DNA from: Bacillota bacterium
Lineage (GTDB): Bacteria; Bacillota; Clostridia; Christensenellales; SZUA-584
DNA length: 17,509 nucleotides
Direction: 5' to 3'
Assembly: GCA_023460085.1 (NCBI GenBank)
Contig: JAEWRI010000006.1
Span: 1 to 17,509 of the forward strand
Shown one piece after another: positions 7,460 to 14,861 of the stretch. Numbering within the stretch: position 1 is the first letter of the stretch; each line of letters begins with the position of its first letter. Both the position numbers and the translations under genes were made by a program. The notes beneath the pieces are model-generated. The model worked only from the letters and a program-made list of their open reading frames with translations, searched no databases and was not told the DNA's origin.

Positions 7460-8191
7460 ATGAATAGCCAGGAAACAATCAATGTCCTTAACGGATTAAA
7501 ACTTAAAGGCATGTCGGATGCCTTTGCATCGATGGTCGCCATGCCAACCCAGGAGCGTCCCGGTATCGAAATGGGTGCCGCCAGGATGGCTGAAGCCGAA
7601 CAGATGTATCGTGTACACAAACGTACCGCAATGTTTATCAAGACCAGCAGGCTAAGGTACAATGCCTGCCTGGAAGATATTGAATGCTCTCTCGAGCGTA
7701 ACTTTACAAAAGAACAACTGCTTGAGATAGCTGACTGCTCGTTCATAACCCGTGCTGAGAACCTTCTGTTAACCGGTCTTACCGGTTGTGGAAAATCCTT
7801 CCTGGCATGTGCCATTGGTCGTCAGGCATGCCACCTTGGGTATCGGACGGAGTACCTGAACATGCATAAGTTCACTGAAAGAATAGCGTTGGCAAAGTTG
7901 GACGGTACTTTTTTAAAACTTGTCAGCCATCTGGAAAAGAATCACCTGATCATACTCGACGACTTTGGTCTTCAGCCGTTGGATGTGAACTCCAGGCTGG
8001 CATTGCTCCAGATACTTGAGGAAAGGTATCAAAGAAAGTCTGTTATTGTCATCTCCCAGTTGCCTATAGACAAATGGTATGACTACATTGCTGAACCCAC
8101 GCTGGCCGATGCGATAATGGATCGTCTTGTCAATAATGCTCACCACATAGAGTTGAAAGGTGAGTCGATGCGTAAAAGAAAGAAAAAATAA
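7460..8191 (+). CDS. istB: IS21 helper ATPase IstB
   Basis: This AAA+ ATPase of the DnaC-like group works with IstA in target choice and strand transfer. Its 243 residues show Walker A G-L-T-G-C-G-K-S (106-113), Walker B L-I-I-L-D-D (163-168) and the conserved C-terminal block L-P-I-D-K-W-Y-D-Y-I followed by A-D-A-I-M-D-R-L (about 201-223). It ends with a basic K/R tail. The start at 7460 gives the usual IstB N-terminus and sits 13 bp after istA, consistent with translation from one mRNA. It lies wholly inside the insertion sequence, which ends 107 bp downstream. Confidence 0.96.
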   Translation: MNSQETINVLNGLKLKGMSDAFASMVAMPTQERPGIEMGAARMAEAEQMYRVHKRTAMFIKTSRLRYNACLEDIECSLERNFTKEQLLEIADCSFITRAENLLLTGLTGCGKSFLACAIGRQACHLGYRTEYLNMHKFTERIALAKLDGTFLKLVSHLEKNHLIILDDFGLQPLDVNSRLALLQILEERYQRKSVIVISQLPIDKWYDYIAEPTLADAIMDRLVNNAHHIELKGESMRKRKKK

Positions 8192-8233
8192 ATTACATTT
8201 GTGAGTGAGAACATACAGCTCATTATGCAGTAC

Positions 8234-8279
8234 TGTTTGCAGCGACTCCTCGGTACCGTTACGAGCGACGCAGCAGTAC
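8234..8279 (-). repeat. Right-end 23-bp repeats of IS21 (two inverted copies)
   Basis: Units 8234-8256 and 8257-8279, read on the minus strand, begin GTACCG and GTACTG like the left-end repeats. They are followed by the outer 19 bp (8280-8298). Ends with three repeats on the left and two on the right fit the IS21 plan of unequal multiple repeats. Confidence 0.88.
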
Positions 8280-8303
8280 GATTACACCGACGTTATCAGT
8301 ATT

Positions 8304-8511
8304 AACTTACCAACGCACCAACGTACCAACCTACCAACGTACCAACCTACCAACGTACCAACCTACCAACCTACCAACCTACCAACGTATCAACGTATCA
8401 ACGTATCAACGTACCAACCTACCAACCTACCACCTTCCCAACCTACCAACTTATTAACGTATTAACGTATTAACGTATTAACGTATTAACGTACCAACGT
8501 ACCAACGAATC
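8304..8511. repeat. Octamer array, 26 units
   Basis: This is a perfect 8-bp register of units mostly AACGTACC, AACCTACC, AACGTATC and AACGTATT, with blocks of identical neighbours (for example four AACGTATT at 8456-8487). It ends 5 bp before the stop codon of the AraC-type gene on the opposite strand. With the left part and the unit split by the IS, the array had about 30 units before insertion. The open frame across it (8205-8465) is a repeat artefact. Confidence 0.9.
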
Positions 8512-8516
8512 AGTAT

Positions 8517-9635
8517 TCAGCGGTTTGTTGTCGAGAAATAGTCTGACGGGGTGGTGCCCGTGAACTGCTTGAAGTTGCGGAGGGCGGTGTTGCGCGAACG
8601 GAAACCGACAAAAAAGAAGGTGTCCTGATAATTGGTCGACAATCCGGTGCCTACCTGCTGCATGAAATCGTGGATGCGCAACTTGTTGATGAATTGGGTG
8701 TAATTCTCATACCCACACTCCTGGATGGTTTGTGACAGCGTGGTGCGATTGGTATAGAGCATGGATGCCAATCGATTGAGAGAGAGATCGGGATCGCGCC
8801 AGGCGCTGTTGTCCCTCATGTAGGCATCGAGCCGCTCTGCCAGCGCTGCATTTTTGGATGTTGCGGTTGCTGTTTCAAAAGGAGTGGCAGGGTGTTCCTC
8901 CTGCCTTAAAAGCGCTTCCTGCGGGACCGTTTCATCCTGCGTCCTGTTATCCGTAGTTTTTGCCAGCAACCGGTCGAACAGCTCCATGTAGACAATGTAA
9001 AGGCTGCATCCGACACTGACATAATAGTAGAGGGTATGGACCAGGGGATGGTTGAATGTGAGCACCATGAGGTAGGCGAGAATGTTGATATAGAAAGCGG
9101 TCGCATATTTCTTCAACCAGACACTATCCGTGTTGCTGTTTTGCTTGATGTGCCGAATGAGGAAGACAAGCAATCCCGGTGTTAAAAGCAGCAGACAGAG
9201 AAACAGACAGAACCAGACCTCAAATCGTTCCAGATTGACAAACATCTCCGGTAGTGATGTATAGGAGGTATAGCGCACACCTGTGAAGTGGGTGACCAGA
9301 TAGAGCGTGAGCAACAACAGCCAGAAGGCATAAAGATTGAAGATGCGTTTGAAAGTGAGCCATCCGGGACGGACTACCTCAATTGGATACAGGATGTATG
9401 AGACGACCATGAAGTTTCCCACCAGCAACATCTTTGTGGAGACAACAAACTCCGGGTCATAACCGCTGCTCAGCGCAATGAATCGTGGGATGTAGTTCAA
9501 CACGGAGATGAAGACGATGATGGCCAGAATGAGACGTGAACGTTCCCCCGACTTGCGACGGGCAAGCAACAACAACGAGGATAGCAGGCAGACCAGTGCG
9601 CCGGCAAAGATTGTGGCTATGTGTAGGGATTGCAT
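8517..9635 (-). CDS. Membrane-anchored AraC-family transcriptional regulator
   Basis: The 372-residue protein has an N-terminal half with about seven hydrophobic segments (near 5-25, 35-55, 66-88, 100-120, 138-160, 183-200, 203-222). A polar linker and a C-terminal AraC/XylS-type DNA-binding domain (about 265-372) follow. In the latter, D-L-S-L-N-R-L-A-S-M-L-Y-T-N-R-T-T-L-S is the first helix-turn-helix and F-F-F-V-G-F-R-S-R-N-T-A-L-R-N-F-K the second, closing with G-T-T-P-S-D-Y-F. Such proteins are frequent in Bacteroidota and are thought to sense an envelope signal. It is divergent from the metallophosphoesterase gene, whose promoter region holds a direct repeat that may be its operator. 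The ligand is unknown. Confidence 0.88.
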   Translation of the reverse strand: MQSLHIATIFAGALVCLLSSLLLLARRKSGERSRLILAIIVFISVLNYIPRFIALSSGYDPEFVVSTKMLLVGNFMVVSYILYPIEVVRPGWLTFKRIFNLYAFWLLLLTLYLVTHFTGVRYTSYTSLPEMFVNLERFEVWFCLFLCLLLLTPGLLVFLIRHIKQNSNTDSVWLKKYATAFYINILAYLMVLTFNHPLVHTLYYYVSVGCSLYIVYMELFDRLLAKTTDNRTQDETVPQEALLRQEEHPATPFETATATSKNAALAERLDAYMRDNSAWRDPDLSLNRLASMLYTNRTTLSQTIQECGYENYTQFINKLRIHDFMQQVGTGLSTNYQDTFFFVGFRSRNTALRNFKQFTGTTPSDYFSTTNR

Positions 9636-9678
9636 CTATTTCTGAATGGGATCTTTTCTTCACCTCGATCACCAGTTA

Positions 9679-9686
9679 CAAAAGTA
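9679..9686 (-). promoter_or_regulatory. Candidate -7 box for the AraC-type gene
   Basis: On the minus strand this reads TACTTTTG, matching TAnnTTTG, 43 bp before the start codon at 9635. No exact TTTG is present at the -33 position. The direct repeat at 9703-9740 covers that region. Confidence 0.4.
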
Positions 9687-9702
9687 ATTTTTTATTTTAA
9701 AT

Positions 9703-9740
9703 TTTTGTAAATATGACACCCTCATTTTGTAAATATGAAA
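9703..9740. repeat. Direct repeat with 22-bp spacing, candidate AraC operator
   Basis: TTTTGTAAATATGACA (9703-9718) recurs as TTTTGTAAATATGAAA (9725-9740), 15 of 16 bases identical, with a centre distance of 22 bp, close to two helical turns. It lies between the two divergent candidate promoters. AraC-family proteins typically bind such same-face direct repeats. Confidence 0.6.
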
Positions 9741-9762
9741 CATCCCCAATTGGTCTATTGGT

Positions 9763-9770
9763 TAGCTTTG
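9763..9770 (+). promoter_or_regulatory. Candidate -7 box for the metallophosphoesterase gene
   Basis: TAGCTTTG, followed by C, matches TAnnTTTG and lies 59 bp before the start at 9830. The -33 region (about 9740-9743) lacks TTTG and directly adjoins the direct repeat, as expected for an activator-dependent promoter. Confidence 0.45.
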
Positions 9771-9829
9771 CATCATGAGAAGTGACTGGTTTTCATCGCT
9801 CTTTTATTGAATAAACGTTCAATTTTTTT

Positions 9830-11206
9830 ATGAAGATCAAGATTGTGATACCTATACTGCTGCTTCTGCTGTTTACTGCGGCCATCTATCTGGTGTCGTG
9901 CGACAAGGCTAATGATCCGGTTGCAACAAACCAGTTTGACAAACCGTTGGAGGGTGGTAGCACGGAGAGGAGGAAAATTGTTGTGATCAGCGATCTGCAC
10001 ATGGGGAACGATCTCGCTTACTCGGAGAACGTGAAGCATCTTGACCGGTTGGTGCAGTTCCTGAAAGAGGTGCGTAGCTCGGAAACAATCAAAGAGCTGG
10101 TGCTTGCGGGTGACATTCTGGATGAGTGGTATATCCCTACCCGGATTGATACCCATGGTGGCGGTACACAAGCCGACTTTGTACGGAAATCGGTCGCGGC
10201 GAACAAGGATGTGTTTGATCAACTGAACGGGATCATCAAGGATGGCCATATCAAGGTGACCTACCTGCCGGGGAACCATGACATGGGCTTCTTGCCGGAG
10301 CAGATCGATCTTGCCATGCCGGGGGTGAATCAGGCGCGTGACGCCGGAGAGAAGTATCCTGTGGGTACATACTACCCCGACGGTTATCCCGAGATCGCCA
10401 TCGAGCACGGCCATCGCTACGATTTCTTCTGTGCCATCACGCCAGGTGCCAATGAGAGCGAGGCGCCAGGATCGACCTTGCCTCCGGGTTACTTCTTTGC
10501 CCGCATCGCTGCCAACTCTTTTGTGAACCCTACTACGCATGAGGCTGCCACCAAGGTGCATGAGGTGAGACTCAATGACGCAGACAATGCGGAGCAGAAA
10601 AGCAAGTATATCTACTATGGCCTCTGGAAGAAGGTGATTGATGATGTGATCTATGTGAGTGACAGTTTCAGTGAACCGATTATTACGACAAAATATGGGA
10701 ACTTCACGAAGAACTATGCGATCAACGATGTGCTGCCAAGGAACAACGCCACCGACGGCCGCATCGAGATGAACCTCTACAACGGCTTGTTCACGCAGGA
10801 GGTATGGGATGCACGCCAACAATACAACAATGTGGCGGTGATGAACAACATCGACAAATCAATCGAGGGGAGCCTGAAGACTTCGTTCATTGACGACCAG
10901 GCGGAAGTGCAGTACTTTAAGAACCCCAAGTCGAACGTGCGACTGGTGGTGTTCGGTCATACCCACAGCCAGATGATGAAATCAAATACAAACCTTCAGG
11001 GCAGGGAGTGCCTCTATGTGAATTCCGGTACCTGGGAGGATCAGAAAACACGCGACAAGCATGCGGCGATCGACCAGGATGCGATCAAGATGCATTTTGT
11101 GGTGATCGATCCCCAGGGGGCCGACAAGAAGACGCTGCAAGTCTCATTGTACCAGTACAAGTATGGCATTCATTCGCTGAAGGAGTTGAAGGTGCTGGAG
11201 TTGTAG
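9830..11206 (+). CDS. Lipoprotein metallophosphoesterase (calcineurin-like)
   Basis: The 458-residue protein starts with a lipoprotein signal (hydrophobic 4-22, L-V-S-C with Cys24), so it is anchored in the envelope. All metal-binding motifs of the calcineurin-like superfamily are present: D55-L-H57, G-D-I-L-D (94-98), G-N-H-D (148-151), E-H-G-H (192-195) and G-H-T-H (376-379). The order is normal, but the stretch between the last two is long (about 180 residues) and unassigned. A phosphoesterase acting on a periplasmic or surface substrate is likely; the substrate is unknown. A degenerate copy follows 85 bp downstream. It is divergent from an AraC-type regulator that may control it. The start at 9830 gives a clean signal peptide. 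Confidence 0.88.
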   Translation: MKIKIVIPILLLLLFTAAIYLVSCDKANDPVATNQFDKPLEGGSTERRKIVVISDLHMGNDLAYSENVKHLDRLVQFLKEVRSSETIKELVLAGDILDEWYIPTRIDTHGGGTQADFVRKSVAANKDVFDQLNGIIKDGHIKVTYLPGNHDMGFLPEQIDLAMPGVNQARDAGEKYPVGTYYPDGYPEIAIEHGHRYDFFCAITPGANESEAPGSTLPPGYFFARIAANSFVNPTTHEAATKVHEVRLNDADNAEQKSKYIYYGLWKKVIDDVIYVSDSFSEPIITTKYGNFTKNYAINDVLPRNNATDGRIEMNLYNGLFTQEVWDARQQYNNVAVMNNIDKSIEGSLKTSFIDDQAEVQYFKNPKSNVRLVVFGHTHSQMMKSNTNLQGRECLYVNSGTWEDQKTRDKHAAIDQDAIKMHFVVIDPQGADKKTLQVSLYQYKYGIHSLKELKVLEL

Positions 11207-11290
11207 TGGAAGTAAGGATTTGTTTTGTGTCTTGAAGTGTGCCTGCATTTCTTTACTTATTTATATAATAATCAATCAAATTGTATGTTG

Positions 11291-11711
11291 ATGAACAAGA
11301 TTGTGATACCTGTACTGCTGCTGCTGTTAACAACTGCCCTCTATCTGGTGTCGTGCGACAAGGCGAATGATTCGGTTGCAGCAAACTCGTTTGAGAATTT
11401 GTCGGAGAGGAGTGGCCCCGAACAAAGGACGATGGTTGTGGTCAGTGACTTGCAAATTGGCAACGATTGCAGCGACTGTAGCATCGGGAGAAACCCGTTC
11501 GACGGGATGCTTACGCTGGAAGTATGGGATGCATGCCAACAAACCAACACTGTGACGGTGATGAGCAACATCGACATTCCCATCGGTGAGAGCCTGAAGC
11601 GTTCGTTCTTCGACGAACTGGCGGAGGCGCGGTCTTACGGGTTACCAGGTGAAGGTTCCGATTTGTGGACTTCGGTCATACCCACAACCAGATGATCACT
11701 CTTTTGACGGT
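11291..11711 (+). pseudogene. Degenerate copy of the metallophosphoesterase with internal deletion
   Basis: The first about 60 codons mirror the upstream gene (I-V-I-P-V-L-L-L, then L-V-S-C-D-K-A-N-D, then V-V-V-S-D-L-Q-I-G-N-D). The sequence then jumps to a match of parent residues about 316-360 (E-V-W-D-A, V-T-V-M-S-N-I-D, E-S-L-K, S-F). About 250 residues carrying the GDxxD, GNHD and HGH motifs are absent. The D-x-H histidine is replaced by Gln. The G-H-T-H block survives at the DNA level near 11680-11700 but in another frame, so translation ends at 11695 without it. It cannot be an active phosphoesterase. A short lipoprotein could still be made from the ATG at 11291. Confidence 0.85.
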
Positions 11712-11749
11712 CTGGATCCCGGTGGAGCCTCTCATTTGACAATCCGAAT

Positions 11750-11789
11750 GAAAAGAGGGTGAAATCACACATTTGTGGTCCACCCTCTT
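11750..11789 (-). terminator. Terminator of the minus-strand beta-barrel gene
   Basis: AAGAGGGTG (11753-11761) pairs perfectly with CACCCTCTT (11781-11789), with a 19-nt loop that can form a small inner CACA/TGTG stem. On the minus strand the stem is followed by two further Ts, so the stem end and tail read CTTTT, 26 bp after the stop codon. It may also work for the plus-strand pseudogene. Confidence 0.6.
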
Positions 11790-11814
11790 AAAAGAAAAAT
11801 TAGTAGAGTGATTT

Positions 11815-12507
11815 TTAGAAACGTATTCCGAGAGTGATGTTCAGTGATGTGATTGGAAGAGCTTTGTTAAATTTATCACTATCAGTTTCTTTCTCTCCGT
11901 CATATTCAACTATGTTTTTATATTTCACCTTATGTGAACCCAGCGAAAGGTAGTTCAATGAGATAGTATACTTATCCTGAATAACGATGCCACCCCCAAT
12001 TTTGTATCCAAGACCCACCGATGGCTGAAATTTCGTACTAAATTCTCCATCGTAATAAGAAGCGGACATATTCGTAATTTTCAATATGTTGACGCCTAAC
12101 CCCGCTTCTCCAAACAGACTCATTCCATCAGACAAAGACGTTTCATATTGAAGGCCTGCCATTAATGGCACATTCAAATATTTGGCCATTTTTTCGAGAT
12201 CTCCTTCCTCCTCATCAAGCATATCTTCAAGCTCATCCGTGAAATCGCTCTGGAGACCATTGTACATGATTCCGGCATTGAACGTCCAGAATAGATTTTC
12301 ATTGGATATGGGTGTAATGGCTTTATAGCCCAGATAAAACCCGGTGGCAGCTACACCGGAACCATCAAATATGGCATCATCTTCGTCATCATCGGCGTAA
12401 TCTCCCTGGGGTACTGCCAGACTTACTTGAAACTCATTGATAGTTTGTCCATTTATGACCGTTAAACCACATAAGACAAAGAATAGCAACGCCAAATACT
12501 TTTTCAT
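11815..12507 (-). CDS. Outer-membrane beta-barrel protein
   Basis: The 230-residue protein has a signal peptide (1-20, cleavage before Gln21) and alternating hydrophobic/polar strands with Gly and aromatic residues, ending I-T-L-G-I-R-F. A terminal Phe is the usual signal for barrel assembly in the outer membrane. An acidic stretch (D-D-D-E-D-D near 38-44) and another near 93-106 (E-L-E-D-M-L-D-E-E-E) are likely external or periplasmic loops. It resembles the porin-like small barrels of Bacteroidota; no ligand or partner can be named. It is monocistronic, with its own promoter and terminator. Confidence 0.75.
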   Translation of the reverse strand: MKKYLALLFFVLCGLTVINGQTINEFQVSLAVPQGDYADDDEDDAIFDGSGVAATGFYLGYKAITPISNENLFWTFNAGIMYNGLQSDFTDELEDMLDEEEGDLEKMAKYLNVPLMAGLQYETSLSDGMSLFGEAGLGVNILKITNMSASYYDGEFSTKFQPSVGLGYKIGGGIVIQDKYTISLNYLSLGSHKVKYKNIVEYDGEKETDSDKFNKALPITSLNITLGIRF

Positions 12508-12533
12508 ACCTTTTTGATTTTATAATTATTACG

Positions 12534-12564
12534 CAAATTTAAGTTAAATGTACTGGTTGTGAAA
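12534..12564 (-). promoter_or_regulatory. Promoter of the beta-barrel gene
   Basis: On the minus strand TTTC (12561-12564), a 19-bp spacer and TAAATTTG (12534-12541) fit the Bacteroidota promoter TTTG-N19-TAnnTTTG with one mismatch in the -33 box. It lies 26 bp before the start codon. This is the best promoter match in the window. Confidence 0.7.
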
Positions 12565-12665
12565 GCGTCATGAATCTCTCATGGTGAACACATTCAATGC
12601 ATGCGTTGGTTCATTCATTTTTTTGTTGTGTCCGTTCATTGCGTGACAATAAATTTTTATTGAAA

Positions 12666-12782
12666 TTATTGGTAATCCCATTCGATTGTCCGAGCGTAGG
12701 TATAGAGGTCGTATTTGTCGTCATAGCGCAACAAGACCCGCATCGTCTTCACATCGGGTATGTTGCCCACCAGTTTCCTGTA
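12666..12782 (-). pseudogene. C-terminal remnant of an unknown gene
   Basis: The minus strand encodes a protein-like 38-residue tail followed by a stop: Y-R-K-L-V-G-N-I-P-D-V, later R-V-L-L-R-Y-D-D-K-Y-D-L-Y-T-Y-A-R-T-I-E-W. The composition and the motif-like ending look like a real C-terminus, but a stop lies directly upstream (12783-12785) and no continuation was found in other frames. The local sequence is more GC-rich than its surroundings. I cannot name the family. Confidence 0.4.
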
Positions 12783-13340
12783 TTAAAAAGGAAGGTTGGA
12801 CTTCTGGCCGAAAAGAAGGAGAAAGTTTATCTGGGGCAACCGGTCGTTTTTTGTTTTTTCCGTGACGAACCTAGCTAAGGCAGTCCGAATAGCTTGAAAT
12901 TGATGTGGACACGCTTTGACCTGTTTTATCCAAATAAAATGAGCACTATTTTGCCAATAAACAGCATTTTATGTGATTCTTTCCAACTTACGCTTGTTAG
13001 GTGTTTCATGAATGCTGGAATCATCTTGTCATGTAAACTTCACCTATAGATACATGTCGGGAATGTTAATATGTATGTAATATGTTAAACTGAATTTGTT
13101 CATCTGTATACCAATTCTTGAAAATAAGTACAAGTGATTCAATTTTTATGTTCTAAATTCCCAAACGTAATAATCATCTTTATATACAGTAAACTAACAA
13201 TATATGATTTAAATATTTATTTTCAAGAATATTTTACCAAATAAACTTTAAAAGATACCAATCAATGAATAGATCATACCGGATGATGAATTCCCAATCT
13301 TACTTAACGATATGATGCGTAATTGAAACGATTATTAACT
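12783..13340. other. Gene-free AT-rich spacer
   Basis: No convincing coding frame is seen on either strand. The short frame ending at 12878 lacks protein-like composition and starts antisense to the remnant above. The stretch holds a weak 8-bp inverted repeat (12934-12941 with 12965-12972) and the perfect 14-bp inverted repeat listed separately. Confidence 0.6.
13114..13230. repeat. Perfect 14-bp inverted repeat flanking 89 bp
   Basis: ATTCTTGAAAATAA (13114-13127) is matched exactly by its reverse complement at 13217-13230. The 89 bp between are AT-rich without a gene. The size and ends could fit a small non-autonomous element or a regulatory structure, but no target duplication directly abuts the arms. 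Confidence 0.5.
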
Positions 13341-13348
13341 TAACTTTG
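13341..13348 (+). promoter_or_regulatory. Candidate -7 box for the envelope operon
   Basis: TAACTTTG matches TAnnTTTG and lies 35 bp before the start at 13384. The nearest upstream TTG (13323-13325) is 15 bp away, shorter than the usual 19-20 bp spacing. Confidence 0.45.
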
Positions 13349-13383
13349 TGAAATTGAAAATCCTTTATTAAGCAACATAAACT

Positions 13384-13827
13384 ATGAAAAGAGTCATTTT
13401 TTATTTATTGTTTTTATTGATGACAGGTGTTTTGTCAGCTCAGGAGTATGTTACAAATGCAGATGTTATTGCGATGAAAACCACAAAAATTTCGGACAAT
13501 GTTATTATATCAAATATAATTTCGAGTAAATGTGATTTTGATTTAACAGTTCAGGGATTAATAAACCTAAAGAATGCGAAGGTTTCTAACAAAATTATAA
13601 ATATAATGTTTACGGCTTCGCCTCCCACTGAAATCATCTATAATGAGGATATTATACAGCTAACCAGCTCGAAAATTTCAAAAGAGATCATAAATCAAAA
13701 AATAATGTCAACAGCACACGATTTTGATGTTTCGCCAGACGGACTGATTAAACTGAAGTCGGCAAAAGTGAATGCTGCAATTATTAAAACGATGATGGTT
13801 AATCCAAAACAGGACAGACGCAAATAG
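13384..13827 (+). CDS. Exported two-repeat helical protein
   Basis: The 147-residue protein has a signal peptide (1-20, S-A-Q before Glu21) and two copies of a repeat of about 58 residues (23-80 and 85-140). The pattern is N-x-D-(V/I)-I, then K-I-S, then I-I-x-x-x-I, then D-F-D-(L/V), then G-L-I-x-L-K-x-A-K-V, then I-I-x-x-M. The repeat looks all-helical and also occurs twice in the next protein. I recognise the pattern as common in exported proteins of Bacteroidota but know no function. It is the first gene of a run with 30-, 35- and 21-bp gaps, so probably an operon. Compared with its neighbour it lacks the C-terminal domains, so it may be a shortened paralogue. Confidence 0.75.
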   Translation: MKRVIFYLLFLLMTGVLSAQEYVTNADVIAMKTTKISDNVIISNIISSKCDFDLTVQGLINLKNAKVSNKIINIMFTASPPTEIIYNEDIIQLTSSKISKEIINQKIMSTAHDFDVSPDGLIKLKSAKVNAAIIKTMMVNPKQDRRK

Positions 13828-13857
13828 AATCCTATTTATTCAATAATTACTACGTTT

Positions 13858-14826
13858 ATGAAAAAGATAGTTTTGTTTTTTTTCTGTATGTCTTTTATTG
13901 CAAATGTTTTTTCACAAGAACCTATTACAAACAAAGACATCATAATGATGAAATCCTCTAAGATGAGCAGTGACATCATTATTTCAAAAATTAGATCGAG
14001 TCCATGTGAGTTTGATTTAACAACAGCCGGAATTTTAGAATTGAAGAATGCAAAAATCACTGATAATGTAATAAAGGAAATGCTCACAGCATGTCCTCCC
14101 AAAGAAGCGATGACTAATGATGATGTAATCAATATGTATCAGTCAAAAGTGACCTCATCAGTCATTATAGCTAAAATTGAAGTAACTGAACACGACTTCG
14201 ACGTTTCTCCCGAAGGGTTAATCAAGCTTACAGCAGCAAAAATACCCAAAACCATTGTGAAGAAAATGATGGAGACACCTTCCGGTATGAGCGTAACGAA
14301 TGATGATGCATCAAGGAGCAAGGGAGGAAATTCAACTTCTAAAAAAGTGTTGCGACATGAAGATGTTCCAAATGCTGGTTTATTTAAAAATTTTGATGAA
14401 TACATAGCAAAAGATGGCAGTGTATTTAAAAAAGGTGATCTGATCACATTAAATTTCCCCACAAAAGATGGAAGGTATTTTCAATATGTGTACAAAAGAT
14501 CGAATCGAGATAAAGAGTATTTAGAAGCATCCTATAGTAATCGACAATTTAGATTGGTTGAAGTGGCAGTCGATAGGCAAGATTTGATTTTTGGTGGTAA
14601 GAACTTCAAATATGCGATATTAATTGTCGAAGGAGAAGGTTTTCTGGCCTATGTCTATATTGATATTGAAAATGCAATTGCCTCCGGCGAAGTTAAATCT
14701 ACCATCATTACCGAGGCAGAAGCCTTAGAGACTATTAAAAAAGCCAAAGAGAAATTTGATTTGGATTTGATTACCGAGGAAGAATATTCAAAAATTAGAG
14801 AGGAAATGAAACAATATATCAAGTAA
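13858..14826 (+). CDS. Exported two-repeat protein with C-terminal SHOCT domain
   Basis: The 322-residue protein has a signal peptide (1-20, F-S-Q), two N-terminal copies of the same repeat as the preceding protein (23-80 and 84-141), and a low-complexity Ser/Gly/Lys linker (145-163). A mixed alpha/beta region of about 120 residues that I cannot assign follows (165-285). It ends in a SHOCT-like helical hairpin (288-320, A-L-E-T-I-K-K-A-K, then L-I-T-E-E-E-Y). SHOCT domains are short C-terminal modules linked to oligomerisation or partner binding. The clear repeat similarity to the gene 30 bp upstream shows a tandem duplication. The barrel gene follows 35 bp later. Confidence 0.75.
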   Translation: MKKIVLFFFCMSFIANVFSQEPITNKDIIMMKSSKMSSDIIISKIRSSPCEFDLTTAGILELKNAKITDNVIKEMLTACPPKEAMTNDDVINMYQSKVTSSVIIAKIEVTEHDFDVSPEGLIKLTAAKIPKTIVKKMMETPSGMSVTNDDASRSKGGNSTSKKVLRHEDVPNAGLFKNFDEYIAKDGSVFKKGDLITLNFPTKDGRYFQYVYKRSNRDKEYLEASYSNRQFRLVEVAVDRQDLIFGGKNFKYAILIVEGEGFLAYVYIDIENAIASGEVKSTIITEAEALETIKKAKEKFDLDLITEEEYSKIREEMKQYIK

Positions 14827-14861
14827 CAGTCTCTGAATAATAATTTAAAAAACACACAATT

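Larger units (their letters stand above)
5701..8298 (+). mobile_element. Complete IS21-family insertion sequence, 2598 bp
   Basis: The element begins TGATAACGTCGG (5701-5712) and ends with its inverse (8287-8298). The outer 19 bp on each side are followed inward by 23-bp repeats. It carries istA and istB in that order, both intact. The bases GTAT are found immediately outside both ends (5697-5700 and 8299-8302), which is a 4-bp target duplication, within the short range known for IS21. Intact genes, matched ends and an unaltered duplication suggest a recent, possibly still active insertion. It landed in the octamer repeat array between nagB and the AraC-type gene. Confidence 0.96.

Noticed and set aside
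8205..8465. 86-codon plus-strand open frame with N-L-P-T-Y-Q-P-T repeats
   Set aside because: It is translation of the 8-bp array (three octamers give eight residues) and starts inside the IS21 right end.
4438..8511. Short-period arrays as CRISPR or as coding repeats
   Set aside because: Periods of 7 and 8 bp have no spacers and would shift frame at every unit.
9773..10822. 349-codon minus-strand open frame
   Set aside because: It is antisense to the metallophosphoesterase, which has a lipobox and all five metal motifs; the minus frame shows no domain.
12597..12878. 93-codon plus-strand open frame in the spacer
   Set aside because: It has no recognisable domain, is antisense to a more protein-like minus-strand remnant, and has no promoter match before it.
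12934..12972. 8-bp inverted repeat ATAAAATG/CATTTTAT
   Set aside because: It is short, AT-rich, with a 23-nt loop and no T run; compatible with chance.
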